From the NCBI RefSeq assembly GCF_003815655.1, contig NZ_CP033917.1:3162001-3226000 (forward strand): 64,000 bases of DNA, read 5' to 3'. Every line of letters starts with the position of its first letter. The stretch's first letter is position 1. A program made the position numbers and the translations under genes. Origin of the DNA: Chryseobacterium sp. G0201 (GTDB lineage: Bacteria; Bacteroidota; Bacteroidia; Flavobacteriales; Weeksellaceae). The notes beneath the pieces are model-generated. The model ran no database searches. It saw nothing but the letters and a program-made list of their open reading frames with translations, and had not been told where the DNA came from. This document shows, piece after piece, positions 43,990 to 53,258 of the stretch.

Positions 43990-44890
43990 GATTCGTGTTT
44001 TTTACAAGTTCAAGGAATTGAGTTTCAAGAGATAATTTTTTCTTATTCAGATGTGATAAGAAAATACCTTTTTCTGCCAGTTTTTGATTTAGAGCTGAAG
44101 CCGAAATTGAAGCATCATCGCGAATCTGAGCTTTAATAATTTCTCCGTCTATTTTTACGGAAGTGAACCATTGAAGTTCTTCCAATGCGCTTAAAAGTTG
44201 AGTGTTGTTGTCTGCTTTTAATTCAAAATATCCTTTGTTGCTGGTCATTTCATCCACTCTTCCGGAATAGATTGCGTTTCCTTCTTTTAATACAATAACA
44301 TGGCTACAGATTTTTTCAATTTCATCTAAAAGGTGACTTGCTATAATAATCGTAATTCCCTGTTTAGCAATACTGTTGATGATATCTCTGATCTGGATAA
44401 TTCCCTCAGGATCAAGTCCGTTTGTTGGTTCATCTAAAATAAGAACTTCAGGATTGTTCAAAATCGCGGAAGCTATGGCCAGACGTTGTTTCATTCCTAA
44501 TGAGAACGTTTTGAAAGTATCCTTTTTTCGTTCATAAAGATTGACGGTTTTCAAGACTTCATCAATTCTTTCATAAGGCGTTCCCTTTATTTCAGCTACG
44601 ATTTTCAGATTGGTTTCTGCGCTTAGATAAGGATAGAAATTAGGCTGTTCGATAATCGCTCCAATTTTTTTCAAAGTGTCGGAATCTGTTCCTTTTTTTC
44701 CAAACCAAAACCAATCGCCGCTTGTAGGATTTATGGTTGATAGCAACATCCCGAAAGTAGTGGATTTTCCGCTTCCGTTTGGACCCAAAAGGCCATAAAC
44801 ATTGCCTTTCTCAACATCAAAAGAAATATTGTTTACCACAACTCTTTTGAATTTTTTGGTGAGATTTTTTACTGATAAGATTTTTTCCAT
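43982..44890 (-). CDS. ABC transporter ATP-binding protein
   Basis: A 302-residue nucleotide-binding subunit: Walker A GPNGSGKST (near residue 36), Q-loop, signature LSLGMKQR-type (FSLGMKQRLAIA near 130), Walker B VLILDEP and the switch His in IIASHLLDEIEKI. A C-terminal extension of about 80 residues follows the core, as in bacitracin/lantibiotic-type exporters (BcrA/CcmA group). First gene of the pair with the ABC-2 permease. Confidence 0.93.
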   Translation of the reverse strand: MEKILSVKNLTKKFKRVVVNNISFDVEKGNVYGLLGPNGSGKSTTFGMLLSTINPTSGDWFWFGKKGTDSDTLKKIGAIIEQPNFYPYLSAETNLKIVAEIKGTPYERIDEVLKTVNLYERKKDTFKTFSLGMKQRLAIASAILNNPEVLILDEPTNGLDPEGIIQIRDIINSIAKQGITIIIASHLLDEIEKICSHVIVLKEGNAIYSGRVDEMTSNKGYFELKADNNTQLLSALEELQWFTSVKIDGEIIKAQIRDDASISASALNQKLAEKGIFLSHLNKKKLSLETQFLELVKNTNHA

Positions 44891-45089
44891 GTAATTTGTT
44901 TTACATAGTAGTAGTCTTTATAAATTAGAAATTGTTACAAAAATTTAAAATTATAAGTTATTAAGTATGAGTTATGAGTTATGAATTGTGAATTTTTCTG
45001 TTTACTGCCTAAAGCTTACAGCATACCACCTACAAGGTATTGCTCATTCATATATTAAATACTAAATTTGATAGAATTAATGATTAATT

Positions 45090-46451
45090 ATGAAGTTAAT
45101 TGAGTTGGCAAAAGAACTGCATGTTTCTGCAGAAGCTATAAAAAGATTTATACAGGATTTTGATCTTGAATTGGGAGTGTGTATCAGCACCAATTTTGAA
45201 GTGAAGAAAGATTTTGAAAAGTTCGCCCGCGAAAATTTAGATTTTTTAAAAAAATATGAAAAAGATCTTGATGAAAACAAAACGCCCGAGCAAATTGCGG
45301 AAACCATTAATAAATCAAAGCAAAAGGTAGAACAAGCCATAAAAGAATCCAATCCCAATATTTTTGATAACGGTTTCTTTAAATCTTCTATTTCAAGTTA
45401 TGGAATTGATAATAAATTAGGCGGAAACTATCAGTTTGTTTATAATTATTTTGGTCATAAAACAAGCCTTGAACACAGAGATTTTATAGGTTACAGAGAT
45501 TTATTCTTTTATATTTCGAGTGTTTTGGAACCATTTTTAAATCCACAACAAATTAAAGACTGGGGAATTAATAAACCTGCCGGAATGATTCTTTACGGAC
45601 CTCCAGGAAGCGGAAAAATTTTCTGGGCTAATAAAATTGCCGAAATCATTAATTATAAATTCAAAGAAGTTAAAAAACATTATCTGGGAACCTCTTTGTT
45701 AGACGGAAACAAGACCAATTTCAACGATTTTCTTCTAGAAATGATGAAAGAAGATAAAGTTTTACTTTTCCTTGAAGATTTTGACGAAATTATGATGGAG
45801 CGAAAAGCCGAAAAAGATATCGCTTCCTGCAATCTTGAGACTCAGGAAATCATTCTTCATCATATCGGAAAGTTCGAAAAAGAAGATGTATTGATGGTTG
45901 GTTCCGCGAATACGGTATCGGAAATTGATGAAGAAATTCTGGCTCCGGGAAGGTTTGATGTAATGGTTCCTATTTTTCCGCCCAATGCTTCTGAGCGTTC
46001 GGAAATCATTCTGTATGCCATGACAAGAGGTCTTGAACAGGATTCTTTACTATATAAAATTCTTAAAAATAACAAAGCCGATAAAATCCCTTTCTGGCAG
46101 GATATTTCATCCAAAATGAAGGTTTTCAGCAACACCATGTTGATCGATTTTACACAAAGCTTAAAAAAACGAATCAAAAATCTTTATCAGAGAACAAGAA
46201 ACGAAAATCTAAAGATCGATGAAACGCTTCTTACTGGCGCATTAAGAGATGCTACCGGAAAACTTACAGAAGAATATCTTGAACAGATCGCTCGATTTTT
46301 AAGTGATGTTATTATCAATAATTCCGATGATTTTCAATATAGAATTCAATCTTTAAAAGTTGAGCTGGAATCTTATAGAATCGTTGAAGAACCGCAAAGG
46401 ATCATTGGTTTTCATCATAACGGCGAGGAAAAAGGTGAAAGTAAAGGGTAA
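45090..46451 (+). CDS. AAA family ATPase with IF2N-like N-terminal domain
   Basis: A 453-residue protein. The first 50 residues (MKLIELAKELHVSAEAIKRF) resemble the small helical IF2_N domain of translation factor IF-2, and a charged coiled-coil region runs to about 90. The AAA core (about 140-345) has GMILYGPPGSGKI, the Walker B VLLFLEDFDEIM and APGRFDVMVPIFPP. The Walker A ends in Lys176-Ile177 where nearly all active members have Thr or Ser, so magnesium binding may be impaired. A helical C-terminus follows. Single gene, own promoter region. Partner and role are not known to me. Confidence 0.82.
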   Translation: MKLIELAKELHVSAEAIKRFIQDFDLELGVCISTNFEVKKDFEKFARENLDFLKKYEKDLDENKTPEQIAETINKSKQKVEQAIKESNPNIFDNGFFKSSISSYGIDNKLGGNYQFVYNYFGHKTSLEHRDFIGYRDLFFYISSVLEPFLNPQQIKDWGINKPAGMILYGPPGSGKIFWANKIAEIINYKFKEVKKHYLGTSLLDGNKTNFNDFLLEMMKEDKVLLFLEDFDEIMMERKAEKDIASCNLETQEIILHHIGKFEKEDVLMVGSANTVSEIDEEILAPGRFDVMVPIFPPNASERSEIILYAMTRGLEQDSLLYKILKNNKADKIPFWQDISSKMKVFSNTMLIDFTQSLKKRIKNLYQRTRNENLKIDETLLTGALRDATGKLTEEYLEQIARFLSDVIINNSDDFQYRIQSLKVELESYRIVEEPQRIIGFHHNGEEKGESKG

Positions 46452-46623
46452 AAAAAATGATGAGTTACAACTTTTTTTTAATCCCAAATAATAACTTTAT
46501 ATGATTAAATTTTATAATTCAATCAACTTAATTAATAATTTTTAACGTAAAGTATTTGTTATGTGATTATATACTTAAAAGTCAATTAGTTACTATAAAT
46601 ATCTAACTTTGGCTTTTAAAATT

Positions 46624-47277
46624 ATGGAACATGTAAGTTTGAACGGAAGTTATTTGCTTCCTGTTTTTTTTGATCTTTTTGCTGTATTTTTATTTGCCTT
46701 TTCGGGCTCTATTAAAGCCATTGAAAAGGGGTATGATTTTATAGGCGTTTTTATTGTAGCCATGGTAACAAGTACTGGTGGTAGCTTGATAAGAGATGTT
46801 TTGCTGCAACATGGGGCGCCGGCTCCTTTGCTGGATTACAGATATCTTTTGAGCATTTTTCTTGCAGGCATAATCGCCATGTTTTTATATAAATACAGCA
46901 GACATTTTACGATTTTGATTAATATTATTGATGCAATTTCACTGGGAATGTATGCTGTTTTTGGTACGCAGAAAGCAATAGTTTTGGGATTAAGTATTTT
47001 TTCTGCTTTTATCATAGGGTTTATCAATGCAATCGGCGGAGGATTGCTGCGGGATATTTTGATGAAGGAAGAGTCGCATTTTTTTAAACCGGGACAATAT
47101 TATGCAGTCAATTCTATTCTTGCCATTACTGTTTTCTTAATTTTGGGAACGCTACTGAATTTACATGCAGAAACTGCTGCCATAATTGCTATTATTCTTG
47201 CTTCTGTATTAAGATATTTGGCGGTTAAATATAATTTTCAGACTAAAGCTGTTAATCAGTGGCGATTTAACAGATAA
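46624..47277 (+). CDS. TRIC-like channel family protein (YicG/UPF0126)
   Basis: A 217-residue inner-membrane protein with seven predicted helices and two repeated UPF0126/TRIC units: AFSGSIKAIEKGYDFIGVF ... TSTGGSLIRDVLL in the first, AVFGTQKAIVLGLSIF ... AIGGGLLRDILM in the second. The GGxxRD repeats are the family hallmark; bacterial homologues include monovalent cation channels and, in some, amino acid transporters. I use ATG 46624; an in-frame TTG 15 bases upstream lies inside a TAACTTTG promoter-like element (46604-46611). Confidence 0.87.
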   Translation: MEHVSLNGSYLLPVFFDLFAVFLFAFSGSIKAIEKGYDFIGVFIVAMVTSTGGSLIRDVLLQHGAPAPLLDYRYLLSIFLAGIIAMFLYKYSRHFTILINIIDAISLGMYAVFGTQKAIVLGLSIFSAFIIGFINAIGGGLLRDILMKEESHFFKPGQYYAVNSILAITVFLILGTLLNLHAETAAIIAIILASVLRYLAVKYNFQTKAVNQWRFNR

Positions 47278-47356
47278 TATATTAAAATCAGTTATTTAAA
47301 ATCTGAAGAGTTTTCTATTTAAAAATCACGAACAGTAAAAAACCATAAAATATCAT

Positions 47357-47364
47357 TATTTTTG
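47357..47364 (+). promoter_or_regulatory. Candidate prfB promoter (-7 element)
   Basis: TATTTTTG followed by C matches TAnnTTTG exactly, 17 bases before the GTG start, implying a leader of about 14 bases. No TTG at the -33 distance. Confidence 0.4.
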
Positions 47365-47381
47365 CAAAAAAGAATAATTTC

Positions 47382-48494
47382 GTGATCAACAACGACCAGA
47401 TAAAAGAAGTTCAATCCAGAATTGAAGACCTATATAAATATCTTCATATAGAAAAAAAGAAGATAGAAATTTCTAATGACGATGAAAAAACGGCTGCACC
47501 TGAATTTTGGGATAATCCTAAAGCAGCAGAAACTTTCCTGAAACAACTTCGTTCCAAGAGGAAATGGGTGGAAGGTTATGACGAGATTAATACTCAGTTT
47601 GAAGATTTACAGGTTTTGGTTGAATTTGCCAAAGAAGATCCCGATTCTGAAAAAGAATTAGATGAAGCGTTCCCTAAATTGGTAGAAAAAATCGAAGATC
47701 TTGAGTTTAAAAATATGCTTTCCAACGAAGGTGATGAACTTTCTGCTGTTTTACAAATCACGGCAGGAGCCGGAGGTACAGAAAGTTGTGACTGGGCGGC
47801 CATGTTGATGAGAATGTACACAATGTGGGCAGAAAAGCAAGGCTACAAGATCAAAGAACTGAATTACCAAGAAGGTGATGTTGCCGGAGTAAAAACGGTA
47901 ACCTTAGAAATCGAAGGTGAGTATGCTTTCGGATATCTGAAAGGTGAAAACGGAGTTCACAGATTGGTAAGAATTTCGCCATTCGACAGTAATGCAAAAC
48001 GTCATACAAGTTTCGTTTCCGTATACGTTTATCCTTTGGTTGATGATACGATCGAGATTAATATTAATCCTGCAGATATTTCATTTGAAACCATGCGAAG
48101 TTCGGGAGCGGGTGGACAAAACGTTAACAAGGTTGAAACCGCTGTTCGTCTTCGTCACGCACCGACAGGAATTATCATTGAAAACTCAGAATCCCGTTCA
48201 CAGCTTCAAAATAAAGAAAAAGCAATGCAGTTGCTTCGTTCAAGATTATACGAAAAGGAACTGGAAGAACGTTTGAAAGCCCGTAACGAAATTGAAGCCA
48301 ACAAAATGAAGATCGAGTGGGGAAGTCAGATCCGAAACTACGTCATGCATCCTTATAAATTGATAAAAGATGTACGCTCAGCTCATGAAACCTCAGACGT
48401 AGATTCTGTGATGAACGGAAATCTTACTCCATTCCTGAAAGCATATCTGATGGCAGACGGAACGGGAGGCTCGGCTGATGATATGGACTTATAA
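47382..48494 (+). CDS. prfB: Peptide chain release factor 2
   Basis: Releases proteins at UGA and UAA. The 370 residues include the stop-recognition tripeptide in [11 protein letters not shown] (SPF) and the GGQ motif in [16 protein letters not shown]. It starts with GTG at 47382, and the reading frame is continuous over the region where E. coli and many others need a programmed +1 frameshift near codon 26 (here LHIEKKKIE, with no in-frame UGA), so that autoregulation is absent. Monocistronic. Confidence 0.95.
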   Translation: MINNDQIKEVQSRIEDLYKYLHIEKKKIEISNDDEKTAAPEFWDNPKAAETFLKQLRSKRKWVEGYDEINTQFEDLQVLVEFAKEDPDSEKELDEAFPKLVEKIEDLEFKNMLSNEGDELSAVLQITAGAGGTESCDWAAMLMRMYTMWAEKQGYKIKELNYQEGDVAGVKTVTLEIEGEYAFGYLKGENGVHRLVRISPFDSNAKRHTSFVSVYVYPLVDDTIEININPADISFETMRSSGAGGQNVNKVETAVRLRHAPTGIIIENSESRSQLQNKEKAMQLLRSRLYEKELEERLKARNEIEANKMKIEWGSQIRNYVMHPYKLIKDVRSAHETSDVDSVMNGNLTPFLKAYLMADGTGGSADDMDL

Positions 48495-48579
48495 ATATCA
48501 TGTCATCTTTTAGTTAAATTCTTATAATTAATTTCCTTTTGAAGTTTATTAGACTTATTTTTGTTACTTATCAATATAT

Positions 48580-49281
48580 ATGGAAGATTTCAATAGCTGG
48601 CGAGATTTATTAAACCCTGAATTTTATATAAAAATGGGAGGGTTTTGGCTTATTTTATTTATTGTTTTTGCTGAAACCGGTCTTTTTGTAGGATTTTTTC
48701 TACCTGGGGATTCTTTACTGTTTGTTTCAGGGATTTATGCTGTTGATATCATCAAAGAGACTTTTGGCTCCACGGGGAGTGATTTCTTAGATACTACGAT
48801 TTTGGCTTCGGCGGTTGCCCTTGCTGCAATTATTGGTAACGAAGTTGGATATTACGTTGGAGTAAAAGCCGGACCTGCTCTGTATAAAAAGCAGGATACA
48901 ATGCTGTTTAAGAAAAAATATCTTTATCAGGCGCATGATTTTTTCGAAAAACATGGAGCTTTAGCTGTTATTATGGCTAGATTTTTACCTGTTGTAAGAA
49001 CTTTTACACCAATGGTTGCGGGGATTGTAAAAATGGATAAAAAAGAGTTTTTAAGAGATAATGTGATCGGAGCTGTGCTTTGGTCGTTCTTATTGATTTT
49101 TGCAGGACACTATCTTGACAAATTATTTATGGATCAGTTTGGAATTAATTTAAAGGAAAAACTAGAATACATTATCATTATTATTGTTTTAGTAACAACA
49201 CTTCCTGTAATTGTTAAATTCTTATTCGGTAAGAAAGAAGATCATTCTAAATATGAAAATCAAGATCAAGATCCTGAATAA
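48580..49281 (+). CDS. DedA family membrane protein
   Basis: A 233-residue inner-membrane protein of the DedA/VTT superfamily, members of which flip undecaprenyl phosphate or phospholipids. Features: the re-entrant helices with FVGFFLPGDSLLFVSG, and the FFEKHGALAVIMARFLPVVRTFTPMVAGI block with its conserved Arg. Four to six membrane segments. A C-terminal charged tail ends in DQDPE. Single gene with a terminator. Confidence 0.92.
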   Translation: MEDFNSWRDLLNPEFYIKMGGFWLILFIVFAETGLFVGFFLPGDSLLFVSGIYAVDIIKETFGSTGSDFLDTTILASAVALAAIIGNEVGYYVGVKAGPALYKKQDTMLFKKKYLYQAHDFFEKHGALAVIMARFLPVVRTFTPMVAGIVKMDKKEFLRDNVIGAVLWSFLLIFAGHYLDKLFMDQFGINLKEKLEYIIIIIVLVTTLPVIVKFLFGKKEDHSKYENQDQDPE

Positions 49282-49304
49282 ATAAAAGACATCATAAAAT
49301 ATCA

Positions 49305-49335
49305 ATAACCCGCTTTTGAAGTGGGTTATTTTTTT
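49305..49335. terminator. Bidirectional terminator overlapping a stop codon
   Basis: AATAACCCGCTT pairs with AAGTGGGTTATT (one G-T pair) around a three-base loop, with T runs on both strands. The right arm contains the stop codon of the converging hydrolase gene (49326). Confidence 0.88.
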
Positions 49336-50195
49336 ATCCATTCCAGAATGTTGGGATAGATAATGCTGTCTCTTTTCTTTTTATTGAATAATCTTGGAAC
49401 GTGACCTGTTTTTTTCATGAAAATCAGTTTATGAGGAATATTTTTCTCAGTAAGTACAGAATCAAGTAATAAACCCTGATGTTGATTAACTAGGAAATCA
49501 GTATTCCCTTGAAATAAAAGAGTAGGAACATTAGAAATATTAGCAATTGGACTTGCTTTTTGGAATTCCTCAGACAAGTTTTTGCGGTCAAATTTTATCC
49601 CCACCACCTTTTGAAAAGTAGGTGAAGTATATTTTGAATAAAATGAATTTAAATATTCTTTAGAGTAAAAATCCGTAGGCCCGCTCAGAGAAATAATTTT
49701 TTTTACCTGATCAGGATGTTGATAGCCGTAAAGTAAAGACAAATGCCCGCCGGCACTTTCTCCCAAAATGATATAATTGTTTGGTTGAAGTTCTGCTTTT
49801 TCTGCCAGAGAATTAAATGTATTGATGGCTAAACCTATATCTTCCAACTGCTCTCTGTAAGTGATTTTTTTTGATTTTGAAACCAGTCTGTAATTCATAT
49901 TAATGCTTGGAATGTTATTTTCAAAAAGCATTTTCTGAATCTGGATCATATGCTCTTTTTTACCTAATGTCCAGGCGCCACCGTGTACGATAAGAACGAC
50001 AGGAGAATCAACAGGATACTCTCTCGGGAGGAAAATATCCATTTTTTGTCTCTCATGTTCTCCGTATTTTAAGTTATAGATTTTCTGCTGATTGTTAGCT
50101 CCCATCCAGACTCTGAATTTTGTATTACAAGAATTTAATAAAAAGCTGAGACACCCTAAAACAAAAAAATGATATCTGAGAATGAGCTTTTTCAT
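49326..50195 (-). CDS. Alpha/beta-hydrolase, exported lipoprotein
   Basis: A 289-residue esterase/lipase of the BD-FAE-like group. A lipoprotein-type signal (FFVLGCLSFLLNSC, Cys at about residue 23) places it in the envelope. The oxyanion-hole HGGAWTLGKK is near residue 70, the nucleophile is Ser in ILGESAGGHLSLL, and the acid and His are in TPTLLFQGNTDFLV and KKTGHVPRLF. Substrate not predictable. Single gene. Confidence 0.87.
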   Translation of the reverse strand: MKKLILRYHFFVLGCLSFLLNSCNTKFRVWMGANNQQKIYNLKYGEHERQKMDIFLPREYPVDSPVVLIVHGGAWTLGKKEHMIQIQKMLFENNIPSINMNYRLVSKSKKITYREQLEDIGLAINTFNSLAEKAELQPNNYIILGESAGGHLSLLYGYQHPDQVKKIISLSGPTDFYSKEYLNSFYSKYTSPTFQKVVGIKFDRKNLSEEFQKASPIANISNVPTLLFQGNTDFLVNQHQGLLLDSVLTEKNIPHKLIFMKKTGHVPRLFNKKKRDSIIYPNILEWIKK

Positions 50196-50674
50196 GAAAT
50201 AAATTTACGCAAAAAAAGTTTTAAACAATTAAGTAGTCAAATGATTTTTACCATTGTTCAATGATATGCAAAAAATTCTGGTGGTAGTGTTTTGGTACAT
50301 ATAATTTAAATGTTTTTAGATAATTACATTGAATTAATGAATCGTTTCTAGGTTAATAGCTTCACTGATGAGTTTTTTTTCTTCTTTTTTTACGTTAAAA
50401 AGTTATTCGAAGAAGCCTTTAAGTTAAAATAGTAGGCTTTTAACTTCAATTATCCATGTTCAAAACATAAAATATCAGGCTCGGAACCTAATCGAAGAAG
50501 TTATAAGCCTAAAATTTTGTGGTAAGAATTTATATTACATTGTAAATATTTTTTTGAAAGTAATTAATAAATAAAATGTTTTTAATTTCTCTTAAAACCT
50601 TTTTGAATCATACAATAAAGTCGAATTAAATAATTATTTTTGCTCCTTAACAATTATTAAAAAAACATTAAAAT
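50196..50674. other. 479-base intergenic region
   Basis: The gap between the divergent hydrolase and DUF808 genes holds no credible ORF. It has a nine-bp perfect hairpin AAGTTAAAA ... TTTTAACTT (about 50419-50444) and two copies of TCGAAGAAG (about 50406 and 50491). A TATTTTTG promoter element at 50635-50642 precedes DUF808. Otherwise plain AT-rich DNA. Confidence 0.4.
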
Positions 50675-51556
50675 ATGGCTTCTGGTTTTTTTGCAATTTT
50701 GGATGATATCGCAGCTTTGATGGATGATGTGGCGGTTACAAGTAAAATAGCGACTCAAAAAACAGCGGGGATCTTGGGAGATGATCTTGCTGTAAATGCA
50801 GAAAAAGCTACGGGCTTCCTTTCTTCACGTGAAATCCCTGTTTTATGGGCGATCACAAAAGGATCTTTTATCAACAAACTCATCATTCTGCCTATCGTAT
50901 TTTTACTCAATTGGCTGTATTCACCGGCGATTAATTATGTATTGATCCTTGGAGGATTATATTTAGCTTTCGAAGGGGTTGAAAAAGTGATAGAATTTCT
51001 TTTTCACCGTGACAAAAAGGGTCATGAAGTGGTAGAGGAAATTGTACAAGACGAAAAAAGTTCTGAAGAAATAGAAAAAGCTAAGGTAAAATCTGCAATT
51101 ACAACAGATTTTATTTTATCGATCGAGATCGTAATTATTGCATTGGGAACCGTATTGGAAGAAAATCATCCCTTCATTACGCAGATTTTAGTAACGAGTT
51201 TGGTTGCATTTATTGCCACTGTAGGAGTTTACGGAATTGTAGCGTTGATCGTAAGAATGGATGATGCCGGATTTAAATTGATCAAAAAAAGTAACGATAA
51301 AGGTTTCTTCGGGACACTTGGCCATTTTTTGGTGAAGGCTTTACCTATCGTTATTAAAATTTTAGGTGTAGTAGGTACGATCGCTTTGATCATGGTAGCT
51401 GGCGGAATTTTTCTACATAGAGTAGAATTCCTTCATGGGGTACTTCCAACTTGGCCGGATGTTTTGAAAGAACTTACGCTTGGAATCGTTGGTGGATTGG
51501 GAGCTGTTGCAATTTTCACTTTAGGTAAAAAAGTGGTTTCAGCGGTTAGGAAATAA
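50675..51556 (+). CDS. DUF808 membrane protein (YedI-like)
   Basis: A 293-residue inner-membrane protein. The opening MASGFFAILDDIAALMDDVA and GILGDDLAVNAEKATGF are the DUF808 signature; about seven helices follow, including IIALGTVLEENHPFITQILV. Function is unknown for the whole family. The next gene, an acyltransferase, starts five bases downstream and is probably co-transcribed. Confidence 0.92.
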   Translation: MASGFFAILDDIAALMDDVAVTSKIATQKTAGILGDDLAVNAEKATGFLSSREIPVLWAITKGSFINKLIILPIVFLLNWLYSPAINYVLILGGLYLAFEGVEKVIEFLFHRDKKGHEVVEEIVQDEKSSEEIEKAKVKSAITTDFILSIEIVIIALGTVLEENHPFITQILVTSLVAFIATVGVYGIVALIVRMDDAGFKLIKKSNDKGFFGTLGHFLVKALPIVIKILGVVGTIALIMVAGGIFLHRVEFLHGVLPTWPDVLKELTLGIVGGLGAVAIFTLGKKVVSAVRK

Positions 51557-51560
51557 TTGT

Positions 51561-52478
51561 ATGAGAAGCTTATCAATTGATGTATTAAAAATAATTCTGG
51601 CATTTTTTGTCGTTTTTTTACACATGCATCTTTTGAGAGATGAGTATCCTTCCTTAAGTTATGTTCTAGTAAACGGACTTTTTAGAATTGGAGTGCCTGT
51701 TTTCCTGATTATTACGGGATATTATTTTTATTATGTTGATACTTTTGATAAGTTGAAAAAATGGTCATTAAGAACATTTTTACTCTATTCAATTTGGTCG
51801 ATAATCTATATTCCGTTGTGGAAAGAGGGGATGGTTTTTACTAATATTGTTTTTGGTTATCACCATTTATGGTACCTGATCGGGACTTTATTTGCAGGGA
51901 TTCTGTTGTTTGTTCTAAGGAAAAAATCAACTTCTGTATTGGGTGCAACCATTCTTATTTTATTCGGAATTGGTTATACCATTCAGCTTTTGGGAAATCT
52001 TCATTATTTTACGGGTGAATTGGATTCAACATTGAATCTATATCCATTTTACAGGAACTTTTTATTTGTCTGTTTTCCATTTTTGGGAATAGGTTTTTTA
52101 ATTAAAAAATTAAATATTGATGTTAAACAAAATCCTTCATTACCACTTGTTTTAGGATCAATTGCATTAGTTGTTTTTGAGGCTTTTCTAAATTATAAAC
52201 TCATTCATTTAAACCAAAAGGAGAGTATAGATCTTTTAATTTCCCTATTAATAGCGTGTCCGTTGGTATTTTTATACTGTAAAAATTTACCTTTTAAAAC
52301 GGATTCTAAAATACTTGCAAGTTTATCGACCGCAATTTACTTAGTCCATCCATTAATTATGAACTGGATCTTTGATATGAATCTGCCTTCATTTGAATTT
52401 GTAATTTTCATTACAGTTTTATTAATAGTAAGCCTGATCTTGGTTTTTGTGAATAGGAAAGTGAAATATTTATTATAA
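51561..52478 (+). CDS. Acyltransferase 3 family membrane protein
   Basis: A 305-residue integral membrane protein with about ten helices. The N-terminal RSLSIDVLKIILAFFVVFLHMH carries the catalytic-site His after the first helix, and GLFRIGVPVFLIITGYYF is the second family block (RxxVPxFFxxSG variant). Such proteins O-acylate surface sugars, including polysaccharide and LPS. It follows DUF808 by five bases; no glycan cluster is nearby. Confidence 0.85.
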   Translation: MRSLSIDVLKIILAFFVVFLHMHLLRDEYPSLSYVLVNGLFRIGVPVFLIITGYYFYYVDTFDKLKKWSLRTFLLYSIWSIIYIPLWKEGMVFTNIVFGYHHLWYLIGTLFAGILLFVLRKKSTSVLGATILILFGIGYTIQLLGNLHYFTGELDSTLNLYPFYRNFLFVCFPFLGIGFLIKKLNIDVKQNPSLPLVLGSIALVVFEAFLNYKLIHLNQKESIDLLISLLIACPLVFLYCKNLPFKTDSKILASLSTAIYLVHPLIMNWIFDMNLPSFEFVIFITVLLIVSLILVFVNRKVKYLL

Positions 52479-52484
52479 GTAACT

Positions 52485-53165
52485 CTATTTTATTTTCAAT
52501 CCTTTTACATATGCTAATTTAATTGTATCAGCTCCATGAAATTCAGAGTGATTGAGGTCGATTTCATTCATCGTTTTTAGTTTTTCATAAAGGTTGAAGA
52601 TATTTCCTTTGTAAGGACAATGACTTATAAAATTGTTAAAAAATATTTCGGCAGTTTCTTTTTCCGAAAAGCAAAGTAGAAAGTTTAAAGGAGAAATAGA
52701 ATCTTCTGCCCATTGATTAAATTTTGTTCCATTGTTCTTTAAAAAATCGATGGCAATTTCTTTAGAATTGAAAAATTCAAATATGGGAAGTATGTGTTGT
52801 TTTATACTTTCTGTAATTTCAGTAATCGAATTGTCATAGGATAAACCTGCCAAATTCCATTCTTTCCAATTATTATAGGGAGTGAAATAGCCGATCTGAT
52901 TTCCAAAAATTAATCCCTGAGAATACTCATTTTTTGTTTGTTCAATCTGCCATTTCTTTAATATTTTAGAATAGATATTAATATGGGGAAGTATTTGAAT
53001 GAATGAAGAATCATTCCTAAAACTTGATTGAAAATAAATCTCAAAATAGATATCCTTATCAATCGAAATTTTCTTAAGTCTTTGCCCTTTTTCAAGGGTT
53101 TTGAACCCATCAAGCTGATTGGCGATTTCGTGGCAGGCGTTTAAAAATATTGTTCTTGTCTCCAT
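52485..53165 (-). CDS. DUF4304-like hypothetical protein
   Basis: A 226-residue soluble protein. The first half (ISIDKDIYFEIYFQSSF, then HINIYSKILKKW) looks like the DUF4304 fold of small proteins found near toxin immunity genes and elsewhere; the second half, with SFKIK-less but regular helices and DSISPLNFLLCFSEKETAEI, is helical. Not recognised with confidence. It converges on the acyltransferase gene (six bases apart) and is upstream of no partner. Confidence 0.55.
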   Translation of the reverse strand: METRTIFLNACHEIANQLDGFKTLEKGQRLKKISIDKDIYFEIYFQSSFRNDSSFIQILPHINIYSKILKKWQIEQTKNEYSQGLIFGNQIGYFTPYNNWKEWNLAGLSYDNSITEITESIKQHILPIFEFFNSKEIAIDFLKNNGTKFNQWAEDSISPLNFLLCFSEKETAEIFFNNFISHCPYKGNIFNLYEKLKTMNEIDLNHSEFHGADTIKLAYVKGLKIK

Positions 53166-53221
53166 TACTATTGAATAAATTCAGTATAGAAACAAATATA
53201 GAAGAAAAAATTAATGGAATA

Positions 53222-53250
53222 AAAAAAGAGACTTGCAATAAGTCTCTTTT
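53222..53250 (-). terminator. Terminator of dnaJ
   Basis: AAAAGAGACTT and AAGTCTCTTTT pair around a five-base loop, followed on the minus strand by T residues, about ten bases after the dnaJ stop codon. Confidence 0.85.
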
Positions 53251-53258
53251 AAATATTT

